DNA from: an uncultured Balneola sp.
Lineage (GTDB): Bacteria > Bacteroidota > Rhodothermia > Balneolales > Balneolaceae
Direction: 5' to 3'
Assembly: GCA_902529365.1 (NCBI GenBank)
Contig: CABZWK010000007.1
Coordinates: 21,938-85,937, forward strand
DNA length: 64,000 bases
The position numbers and the translations under genes are program-made. Of this stretch, positions 57,097-64,000 are shown piece after piece (position 1 is the stretch's first letter; every line of letters starts with the position of its first letter). The notes beneath the pieces were generated by a model, which saw only the letters and a program-made list of their open reading frames with translations, ran no database searches and was not told the DNA's origin.

Positions 57097-58479
57097 ATGT
57101 TAGTCCAACTGTTAAAACCTGAATTTGATGAACTTATCCATAAGAAGGATTGGATAGGCTTAAAAGAGGTGTTAGCTGATGTTCCTCCTGCCGATATAGC
57201 AGAGCTATTAGTGGAATTGGATGGTGATGTTGCTGTAGTTGTGTTCCGGTTGTTAAAAAAGAGTATTGCTGCGGATGTTTTTGCTGAACTCCCATCAAAT
57301 AAAGGGGTTACCCTACTGGAGTTATTTACTAAGCAACAGTTATCAGAAGTAATGAGTAACCTAGAGCCGGATGAACAGGTTGCTTTGATGGAAGAATTAC
57401 CTGGTGACTTAACCCAAAGGGTGATGAATTCTATGAGACCATCAGATCAGCTTCAAGTGAAGAAGTTGTTAGGATATCCGGAAGATTCTGTTGGTCGTTT
57501 GATGACTCCACGATATGTTCGTGTAAAATCTGATTGGACGGTTAAGCGAAGTATGGAGCATATTCGTAAATATGCTGACATGGCGGAGACATTGAATGTG
57601 ATTTACGTGGTTAATGATCGAGAACAACTAATTGATGACTTAAGAATTACTGAATTTATTGTTGCTGCTGAAGACCACACTATTTCCACCTTAATGGATG
57701 AGTCTTTCACCGCCCTACGCGTCTTTGAAGATCAAGAAGAAGCAGTTAAAATGCTTGCTAAATACGATAGAGTAGCGTTACCTGTGGTAGATTCTGATAA
57801 TGTGCTTGTAGGTATTGTGACGGCGGATGATGTTATCGATGTAGCAGAAGAGGAAATTACTGAGGATATGCAGAAAATGGCAGCTATGGACGCTCTGGAT
57901 GACTATTATTCTCAAACCTCCATTATTCAAATGGTGAAAAAACGCCTAGGGTGGCTTATAGTATTATTTGTGGGTCAGATTTTAACAGCCTTAACTATGG
58001 GGCAGTATGAAGAGTTACTCTCGAAGATTGTATTTTTATCCTTTTTTGTTCCTTTAATTATATCAAGTGGTGGTAATTCAGGTGCCCAAGCAGCCACACT
58101 TATAATTCGGGCATTGGCCACGGATGATATAAGAGTAGATGATTGGAAAAAGGTATTTTTCAGGGAATTAAGTTCTGGAATAATATTAGGTCTTTTAATT
58201 AGTATTTTAGGCTTTCTAACCTTGTTAGCTTGGGATTTTGCAGCAAATGGCTACGTTGATCAACAGTCCTACCTGACCGCTGTAGTTATTGCTCTAAGTT
58301 TATTGTCTATTGTCTTATTTGGTAATTTTATTGGGGCAATGTTACCCTTTATATTATCCCGACTTGGTTTTGATCCGGCAGTTTCATCCGCACCATTTGT
58401 TGCAACAGTTGTCGATGTCACTGGAATTATCATTTATTTTTCAATAGCTATTTTAATTTTGAAAGAGATATTGATGTAA
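57097..58479 (+). CDS. mgtE: Magnesium transporter MgtE
   Basis: This 460-residue protein has an N-terminal MgtE superhelix (about 1-125; ADIAELLVELDGD) and two CBS domains (about 130-255). A plug helix and five membrane helices follow (about 285-460) with the conserved GGNSGAQAATLIIRALA selectivity segment. It is a Mg2+-gated channel of the inner membrane, closed when cytosolic Mg2+ binds the CBS/N domains. It stands alone on the plus strand between rnc and thyA. Confidence 0.95.
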   Translation: MLVQLLKPEFDELIHKKDWIGLKEVLADVPPADIAELLVELDGDVAVVVFRLLKKSIAADVFAELPSNKGVTLLELFTKQQLSEVMSNLEPDEQVALMEELPGDLTQRVMNSMRPSDQLQVKKLLGYPEDSVGRLMTPRYVRVKSDWTVKRSMEHIRKYADMAETLNVIYVVNDREQLIDDLRITEFIVAAEDHTISTLMDESFTALRVFEDQEEAVKMLAKYDRVALPVVDSDNVLVGIVTADDVIDVAEEEITEDMQKMAAMDALDDYYSQTSIIQMVKKRLGWLIVLFVGQILTALTMGQYEELLSKIVFLSFFVPLIISSGGNSGAQAATLIIRALATDDIRVDDWKKVFFRELSSGIILGLLISILGFLTLLAWDFAANGYVDQQSYLTAVVIALSLLSIVLFGNFIGAMLPFILSRLGFDPAVSSAPFVATVVDVTGIIIYFSIAILILKEILM

Positions 58480-58513
58480 TTCAACCCTACTAATAACGTT
58501 AAAATAATCTTAT

Positions 58514-59341
58514 ATGAAAGTTTATCATGACTTAGTTCAACGAGTATTAGATCACGGTATGCATAAAACTAACCGTACTGGTACAGACACTATTTCTAAT
58601 TTCGCAGAGTATTACAAGGTAGATCTCTCTGAAGGATTCCCACTTTTGACTACCAAAAAAGTTTTCTTTAAATCCGTTATTCTAGAATTATTATGGTATT
58701 TACGCGGAGAAGATCATATAAGGTGGCTACGTGACGAAAACAACGTTCATATATGGGATGCTTGGGCCGATGATGATGGGCATGTAGGTCCTATTTATCC
58801 TGTTCTATGGCGACGTTTTCCTTACCTAGTTGAACATAAAAATGAAGATGGAACTATAGAGTGGAGACGTGATGAATTTGATCAGGTTCAAAATGCAATT
58901 CATATGCTTAAGAGAGAACCAATGAGTCGCAGAATTGTTGTGAGTACCTGGCACCCTGGTTTGTTACCCAAAATGGCCTTGCCACCCTGTCATATTATGT
59001 ATATTTTCAATGTTTCTAATGGTAAATTAAACTGTCATTTGACGCAACGTTCTGGAGACATTGCCTTAGGTATCCCTTTCAACTTAGCATGTTATTCAGC
59101 TCTAACAATGGCTATTGCCCAAGAAGTTGGACTTGAACCAGGAGTTTTCGCCCATACTATTGTAGACGCACACATCTATGTAAACCATATAGACGGATTG
59201 AAGGAACAATTAACTCGTTCGCCAAAGGTACTACCAGAGCTTAAAATAGCGAATAAACCAGTAGATGAATTAAGCTTTGGTGACTTTGAATTAACTGGCT
59301 ACGATCCTGATCCGCTAATTCGCTTTGAAGTAGCAGTCTAA
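58514..59341 (+). CDS. thyA: Thymidylate synthase (ThyA type)
   Basis: This 275-residue protein has RTGTDTISNF, the catalytic Cys159 in ALPPCHIMYIF, the phosphate-binding arginines in PMSRRIVV, QRSGDIALGIPFN and the C-terminal HIYVNHIDGLKEQL. It makes dTMP from dUMP, with methylene-tetrahydrofolate oxidised to dihydrofolate. The next gene (11 bases later) encodes dihydrofolate reductase, which regenerates the cofactor. Confidence 0.98.
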   Translation: MKVYHDLVQRVLDHGMHKTNRTGTDTISNFAEYYKVDLSEGFPLLTTKKVFFKSVILELLWYLRGEDHIRWLRDENNVHIWDAWADDDGHVGPIYPVLWRRFPYLVEHKNEDGTIEWRRDEFDQVQNAIHMLKREPMSRRIVVSTWHPGLLPKMALPPCHIMYIFNVSNGKLNCHLTQRSGDIALGIPFNLACYSALTMAIAQEVGLEPGVFAHTIVDAHIYVNHIDGLKEQLTRSPKVLPELKIANKPVDELSFGDFELTGYDPDPLIRFEVAV

Positions 59342-59352
59342 TTGCACCACTT

Positions 59353-59832
59353 ATGAAGATTATTATTATTGCAGCACATGACCCCAACCTTGTTATTGGA
59401 AATAATGGCACCCTGCCATGGCATTTCTCAGAGGATTTGAAGCATTTCAAACTAACTACCTCAGGTTTTCCCATTCTTATGGGCAGAGGCGTTTTTGAGG
59501 AGCTAGGATCTAAACCATTGCCAAACCGACAAAATATTGTACTTAGTACTACTGAAAATTATGATAATGTAGCCTGTTACTCATCTTTAGAACAAGCATT
59601 AGAAGCAATAAAGCTTGAACAACCGTCCAAGCTATTTATTATAGGTGGTGGAATAATTTATCGTCAAGCAATGGAACTGGCTGACGAAATGATAATTACT
59701 TTGGTTCATAAAGAATATGAAGGAGATACCTTTTTCCCAGAATATCGCTCTGATATTGGCCTGACTTGGGAAGAAACCAGTAGAATCGATGTTAATGAAT
59801 ACCTAAGTTTTATACATTATACTCGTGTATAA
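59353..59832 (+). CDS. folA: Dihydrofolate reductase
   Basis: This 159-residue protein has the folate/NADPH signatures VIGNNGTLPWHFSEDLKHFK, FPILMGRGVFEEL and FIIGGGIIYRQAMELADEM (core IIGGGIIYRQ). It reduces dihydrofolate to tetrahydrofolate and closes the thymidylate cycle with the upstream thyA. Two residues of the usual MGRKTWES motif are changed (GRGVFEEL), which is worth noting for drug-binding comparisons. It is convergent with the HD-domain gene 33 bases away. Confidence 0.95.
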   Translation: MKIIIIAAHDPNLVIGNNGTLPWHFSEDLKHFKLTTSGFPILMGRGVFEELGSKPLPNRQNIVLSTTENYDNVACYSSLEQALEAIKLEQPSKLFIIGGGIIYRQAMELADEMIITLVHKEYEGDTFFPEYRSDIGLTWEETSRIDVNEYLSFIHYTRV

Positions 59833-59865
59833 TACTCGATAGTTGGTGACCTTAAAGGGGCCTAA

Positions 59866-61107
59866 TTAGTACTTAGGATGAATGATAAAGTATTTTTTGA
59901 CAGGCTCGGTTAACGCAATGATATTTTTTGTATCCGCAGCTTTAGAAAATTCGATCGCTACCTCGTTATCGAGTATCCAAATACTATCACTTTTATACTT
60001 ATAAGCCTCTGAGGTGCTATATTCAGTTCTAATATAGTATTTCATACTCTCATCATCATTTGGGAGCCCATTTTTATCTAGATAGGTACGGGTTAATTCA
60101 TGTATTTTCTGATGGGTACTTTTTCCTGGTTTCTTATCAAAAAAGCTAGCACGAAATAAATTTCGATTCAAAAAGCGATGACTTAAATCCGATAAAATAG
60201 GGTCTTTAACATTCTGCCAAGCTTTAATGCTTTGGTACACATCATAATCGTCCAAGTGAGCATATGCTTCAATCACGGAGGAAGAAATATGTTTTTCTGC
60301 AGAAGGTTGCTCACGTAAAAAGTAATCTAGTTGAGCACTTCCACTGGGTAATGGCTCTCCGTTTGCGAACAAATAACTCACCCGATTGAAAATTGATCTA
60401 ATAAGGGAATCGGCACTTAACACGGTTTTGTGTAGATATACTTGCATGTACATTAAACGCCTAGAAATGATATAGTTCTCAATGGCATAGATGCCTTTTC
60501 GCTCAATAACAATATTCCCTTTATGGACTCTCATTGTTTTAAGTATGCGTTGAATACCCACTGAGCCTTCAGAAACGCCCGTAAAAAAACTATCTCTTTT
60601 TAGATAATCTAATCGATCTAAATCTAGCTGTGATGACACTAGTTGATGTAAAAATTTCTTAGGATGTTGATCGGTGAATATTTCAATAGCCGTGTTAAGT
60701 GCCCCATCAAACTGGTTGTTTAATTCGTGCATAATAGCCAAGCTCATCATCTCGTGATTAAACTCACTAAGAAGGGAATGCTCTAACGTATGGGATAAAG
60801 GACCATGCCCAACATCGTGCAACAGTAATGCAATAAGGGTGCCTTCATATTCCTGATTGCTAATGGTGGTATCTTTCTCACGTAGATTATTTAGAACTCG
60901 TTGTCCCAATTCTAAAGCTCCTAAGGCATGTGAGAAACGAGAATGTTCAGCAGTTGGAAATACTAAATATCCCAATCCCAATTGTCGAATACGACGTAAT
61001 CGTTGAACGTAGGGATGATCTATTAATTGAAGAATAGTACCCTTTGGTACTGAAATAAAGCCGTGAACAGGGTCATTAAAAATTTTATAGCGGGTACTTT
61101 TATCCAT
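59866..61107 (-). CDS. HD-domain phosphohydrolase (dNTPase-like)
   Basis: This 413-residue protein has an N-terminal DPVHGFISVP strand and the metal-binding HD motif HSRFSHALGALEL (His) and LLLHDVGHGPLSHTLE (His-Asp). It also has YLKRDSFFTGVSEG, a motif of the SAMHD1/dGTPase-like YpgQ/YedJ relatives. These enzymes hydrolyse deoxynucleoside triphosphates. The C-terminal part is less conserved. It lies 5 bases after the hot-dog thioesterase gene on the minus strand. Confidence 0.88.
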   Translation of the reverse strand: MDKSTRYKIFNDPVHGFISVPKGTILQLIDHPYVQRLRRIRQLGLGYLVFPTAEHSRFSHALGALELGQRVLNNLREKDTTISNQEYEGTLIALLLHDVGHGPLSHTLEHSLLSEFNHEMMSLAIMHELNNQFDGALNTAIEIFTDQHPKKFLHQLVSSQLDLDRLDYLKRDSFFTGVSEGSVGIQRILKTMRVHKGNIVIERKGIYAIENYIISRRLMYMQVYLHKTVLSADSLIRSIFNRVSYLFANGEPLPSGSAQLDYFLREQPSAEKHISSSVIEAYAHLDDYDVYQSIKAWQNVKDPILSDLSHRFLNRNLFRASFFDKKPGKSTHQKIHELTRTYLDKNGLPNDDESMKYYIRTEYSTSEAYKYKSDSIWILDNEVAIEFSKAADTKNIIALTEPVKKYFIIHPKY

Positions 61108-61112
61108 ATTAC

Positions 61113-61556
61113 TTAACTAGGATTGGAAGATAATAAATAGTTGGAAAGCACATCGGAAGCAGGAATACGAGTAGGGCGTTGAGCTTGTAAGTCGAACCAA
61201 ATGCCCATTGTTTCAGCGGTAGAACATAATCTATTAGTATTGGAACTGTAGACTGCTTGTAAAGCATAGACTCGGGCTGCATCAACCCGTAATAAACCGC
61301 TACCAATGAGTAAAGTATCGGGATAAAGGATGGGGGCGAGATACTCAATGGTAGATTTTCGTAGCACAAAACTTCGTTTTCTTTCTAAATCCTCTATCCA
61401 TTCGGGTATTTCTTGAAGCACCTGTATTCTGGCTTCTTCGAAATAGCTGTTGAATAAAGAGTTATTGACATGAGATAAGGAGTCCATATCATTAAAGCGT
61501 ACTGATACTTTTGTCCAATGTGGAAAATAATCAGGTCTGTATTGTTTAGGTACCAT
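61113..61556 (-). CDS. Hot-dog acyl-CoA thioesterase
   Basis: This 147-residue single-domain 4-hydroxybenzoyl-CoA-thioesterase-like protein has RFNDMDSLSHVNNSLFNSYFEEAR, the family's Asp/His loop (core DMDSLSHVNN). It probably hydrolyses short acyl-CoA or acyl-ACP thioesters. It begins a two-gene minus-strand unit with the HD protein. It is divergent from the M42 peptidase gene at 61651. Confidence 0.85.
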   Translation of the reverse strand: MVPKQYRPDYFPHWTKVSVRFNDMDSLSHVNNSLFNSYFEEARIQVLQEIPEWIEDLERKRSFVLRKSTIEYLAPILYPDTLLIGSGLLRVDAARVYALQAVYSSNTNRLCSTAETMGIWFDLQAQRPTRIPASDVLSNYLLSSNPS

Positions 61557-61650
61557 AAATAATGAGGAATTATACTTACATAGAAGGAGCTGAAATACGT
61601 ATATTATATGAATATATACACTTAGTTAAGGTAACCCAATTTTAACACAA

Positions 61651-62727
61651 ATGATTATACCATCGGCACCCGAATTTTTGGAATCCTTGTTAACCACCCC
61701 AAGTCCAACCGGTTATGAAGCAGCAGGTGTGAGAGTTTGGAAGGAGTATGTAGAAGAATTTGCTGATGAGGTTTTTACCGACGCTTATGGGTCTTGTGCC
61801 GCCAAAATTTTAACGGATGAAGACGCGCCAACCGTACTATTAGAGGCCCATTGTGATGAGATTGGAATGGTTGTTCAGCACATTACTGAGCAAGGCTTTG
61901 TGTATGTGAATAAATTAGGAGGCAGCGATTCGACGATCGCTAGAGCTAAAAAAGTAATTATTCATAACCGAAATGCAAAGGTTGTTGGAGTAGCTGGCAA
62001 TACTGCAATTCACTTACAAGATCAAAAAAATGGTGGTGGTAAAGAACCTGCTTGGAAAGATATTTATATCGATATAGGTGTTAGCTCTAAAGAAGAAGCC
62101 CTTGAATTAGTTCAAGTAGGAGATCCTATTACCTACGAGGATAGCTTCGAATATTTAAACGATCACATTCTCACTGCAAGAGCACTTGATAATAGAATTG
62201 GTGGATATATTATTGCGCAGGTGTTGCGAATGCTCAAAAGTGTGTCCAAAGATTTGCAGGTAAATGTAGCTGCAGTTAATTCTGTTCAGGAGGAAGTAGG
62301 GGGCTTTGGAGCTCGCATGATGAGCTATCGTTTAGACCCAGATTTAGCCCTTGTAACCGATGTCACGCACGCTACAGATTCCCCAGGTATAGACCAGAAA
62401 GAACATGGAACCGTTAAGTTATGCCATGGTCCTAGTATACAGCACGGTGGAGCAAATCATCCAAGTGTGGTTCGTTATCTCGAGGAAATTGCTAAAAAAC
62501 ACACTATCCAAGTTCAACATGAGGCAACGAGTGTGAGAACTGGTACTGACACGGATAGTATTTTCTACCAAAAAACAGGCATACCTACTGCATTAATTTC
62601 ACTACCATTGCGCTATATGCATTCACCGGTTGAAATATGTTCTATGCAAGATGTTGATGCACTAATACAGCTTATGTATGAGTCTGTAGTGGGCTTGAAG
62701 GCTAATCAGCGTTTTACTGTCCACTAA
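61651..62727 (+). CDS. M42-family metallo-aminopeptidase
   Basis: This 358-residue protein has the metal ligands in LLEAHCDEIGMV (His/Asp), ARALDNRIGGY (bridging Asp) and NSVQEEVGGFGAR (catalytic Glu pair), plus LVTDVTHA and the C-terminal LPLRYMHSPVE histidine. It is the TET-type cytosolic aminopeptidase fold with a PDZ-like middle domain (about 75-170). It probably trims peptides after proteasome-like or Lon degradation. Its 3' end overlaps the convergent Sua5 gene by 14 bases. Confidence 0.93.
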   Translation: MIIPSAPEFLESLLTTPSPTGYEAAGVRVWKEYVEEFADEVFTDAYGSCAAKILTDEDAPTVLLEAHCDEIGMVVQHITEQGFVYVNKLGGSDSTIARAKKVIIHNRNAKVVGVAGNTAIHLQDQKNGGGKEPAWKDIYIDIGVSSKEEALELVQVGDPITYEDSFEYLNDHILTARALDNRIGGYIIAQVLRMLKSVSKDLQVNVAAVNSVQEEVGGFGARMMSYRLDPDLALVTDVTHATDSPGIDQKEHGTVKLCHGPSIQHGGANHPSVVRYLEEIAKKHTIQVQHEATSVRTGTDTDSIFYQKTGIPTALISLPLRYMHSPVEICSMQDVDALIQLMYESVVGLKANQRFTVH

Positions 62728-63784
62728 TAGCTTTGTCAATTCTGTTAATAAGAGCATCTTTTAAGCTAGATGTGGTATTCGATTGACGAATATCTTGCAC
62801 GAAAACATGTGTATAATTTTCTATATCGGCTACTCTAAAGGTGTCGTATAGCAATTGCCCAAAACGTTCCCAGCTTCCTTCACAATCCACTAAGTGGAAG
62901 CTTTGGACTAATTCTTGGGAAGTAATACTGCCTTGAACAGCCTGAGCCTGATTAACAACTTGAGTCTTGTCTAAAAGTAATACAATACGGGTTTCTGTTA
63001 CCGCCCCCAGCTGATCAAAAGACGAGAACCATTGTACTCTAGCTTTAGGTGCGTAATGCCGGTATTTAAGCCCGGGACTTGGTAAAATTGGTTTTGAACG
63101 AGCGTTATCTTGCTTAGCCTGGCTTGCAGAGTAATATTCGACTGTGCCAAATTCAGATAATAACTGTTCGCTTATAGCCCCAGGACGGTAGATGATTATA
63201 TCGCTATGAGATGGCGTTTTGGAATAGACTGACTCATTTTTTCTTGTTCTCGAGAGGTTGTTGGCGCGACAAGTAATCACGGTTGACTCAAGCCCTATGG
63301 TGCATGCCCCTCCATCAAGTATCGGGAATGAAGGTCCGAAATCGTTCTGGACATGTTCTTTTTTTGTTGGGCTAGGAGTACCTGATAAATTGGCACTCGG
63401 GGCAACAAGTGGCCCGGTTCTTTGTAATAAATCCAAGCAGAGACTATGATTAGGCATCCGCACTGCAACGGTTTCTAAACCAGCTGTAACCGCGTCGAGT
63501 ACCTTTTTTTTTCGTCGAAGAATTAAGGTTAGTGGCCCTGGCCAAAATTTATTAATAATACTTAACTCTATTTGTGATAATGGCTTGGATATTTCACCTA
63601 ATTGTTCAAGTGAGCTAATATGGACAATGAGAGGATTGTCATAAGGGCGCCGTTTAAGAGAAAATACTTCTTGTATTGCCTGTAAATTGGTTACTTTAGC
63701 AGCAAGACCGTAAACGGTTTCTGTGGGTATAGCCACTACGCCACTTGAGTTCAGACATTCTACTGCTTCTTTTATCCCCAACAT
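62714..63784 (-). CDS. tsaC: Threonylcarbamoyl-AMP synthase (Sua5/YwlC)
   Basis: This 356-residue protein has the YrdC core (about 1-215; GVVAIPTETVYGLA, KRRPYDNPLIVHI, LTLILRRKK, RMPNHSLC, APSANLSG) and a C-terminal Sua5 domain (about 225-350), so it is the long Sua5 type. It makes threonylcarbamoyl-AMP from threonine, bicarbonate and ATP for t6A37 of ANN-decoding tRNAs. It starts 2 bases after the stop of the gene cut by the right edge. Confidence 0.96.
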   Translation of the reverse strand: MLGIKEAVECLNSSGVVAIPTETVYGLAAKVTNLQAIQEVFSLKRRPYDNPLIVHISSLEQLGEISKPLSQIELSIINKFWPGPLTLILRRKKKVLDAVTAGLETVAVRMPNHSLCLDLLQRTGPLVAPSANLSGTPSPTKKEHVQNDFGPSFPILDGGACTIGLESTVITCRANNLSRTRKNESVYSKTPSHSDIIIYRPGAISEQLLSEFGTVEYYSASQAKQDNARSKPILPSPGLKYRHYAPKARVQWFSSFDQLGAVTETRIVLLLDKTQVVNQAQAVQGSITSQELVQSFHLVDCEGSWERFGQLLYDTFRVADIENYTHVFVQDIRQSNTTSSLKDALINRIDKAISGQ

Positions 63785-63786
63785 AG

Positions 63787-64000
63787 CTATGGACTCTCTT
63801 GTATTTTTTTAAGTAAAGCCGTTGCGTCGGATAAACTATCGATATTCTCGAACATAAACCGTATAGCATCATCTTTTTGTATGATGGTATGTTTATCACC
63901 AAACACATTCTTTATATGATTTAGTATGTTGGTAAACAATGGGGCATCATAATAAGATCGGCCAAGTTCGCTTTTAACTTTTGGGCACATACACCACATT
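63787..64000 (-). CDS. Unidentified gene, C-terminal part (cut by right edge)
   Basis: About 71 codons run from the window edge to a TAG at 63787 on the minus strand. The peptide contains CMCPKVKSELGRSYYDAPLF and a helical tail ending DATALLKKIQESP. An ATG at 63999 occurs but the frame may extend beyond the window. I see no recognisable domain. The 2-base gap to tsaC implies the same operon. Confidence 0.45.
   Translation of the reverse strand, partial: MWCMCPKVKSELGRSYYDAPLFTNILNHIKNVFGDKHTIIQKDDAIRFMFENIDSLSDATALLKKIQESP

Overview
This is an AT-rich chromosomal window, densely coding on both strands, from a Gram-negative bacterium. Several features point to the Bacteroidota-Rhodothermota-Balneolota (FCB) assemblage: TonB-dependent receptors with a carboxypeptidase-regulatory-like N-terminus, a DUF5916-type outer-membrane protein, a DUF6588-like protein, a bacillithiol-type deacetylase, a short AtpC in an isolated atpDC pair, few Shine-Dalgarno sequences and at least one TAnnTTTG promoter-like element. 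A marine Balneola-like organism would fit, but the genus is inference. I see no rRNA, tRNA, CRISPR array, insertion sequence or prophage.

Layout. 1-11.5 kb holds accessory and envelope genes: the start of a lipoprotein gene cut by the left edge, an ECF sigma factor, an ABC exporter, a secreted GH3 glycosidase, a threonine-dehydratase-like PLP enzyme, a DUF5916 outer-membrane protein and a secreted M14 peptidase. 11.5-15.8 kb, minus strand, looks like a metal-acquisition locus: a small His/Cys protein, a His-rich lipoprotein, a ZnuD-like TonB-dependent receptor, a translationally coupled O6-alkylguanine methyltransferase and a PepSY membrane protein. It is separated by a strong hairpin terminator from an ammonium transporter whose upstream region carries two perfect palindromes. 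17.5-20.1 kb is a bshB1-like, ansA, exonuclease run.

20.2-27.4 kb, plus strand, is a MacAB-TolC-like efflux cluster: two paralogous permeases, three small membrane proteins resembling the Escherichia coli YqjD/YqjE/YqjK set, then TolC, a HlyD-type adaptor and the ATPase. 27.4-40.4 kb, minus strand, has a DUF6588-like protein, lon-rsgA and an rsmB-valS-uvrD-outer-membrane-protein operon. atpD-atpC (40.7-42.5 kb) is followed by a non-coding stretch holding the frameshifted C-terminal remnant of a TonB-dependent receptor. 43-47.2 kb, minus strand, is an envelope operon: polyprenyl synthase, LpxH-like hydrolase, PBP1A.

From 47.3 to 59.8 kb nearly everything is on the plus strand: pfkA-pgi-deoxynucleoside kinase, the canonical lipid cluster DUF177-rpmF-plsX-fabH-fabD-fabG-acpP-fabF-rnc, then mgtE and thyA-folA. 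The right end has an HD phosphohydrolase with a hot-dog thioesterase, an M42 aminopeptidase, a Sua5/TsaC protein and a gene cut by the right edge. Most of the window is housekeeping. The parts most worth a second look are the metal locus with its small Cys/His protein and hairpins, the Yqj-like trio inside the efflux cluster, the amt palindromes and the decayed receptor.
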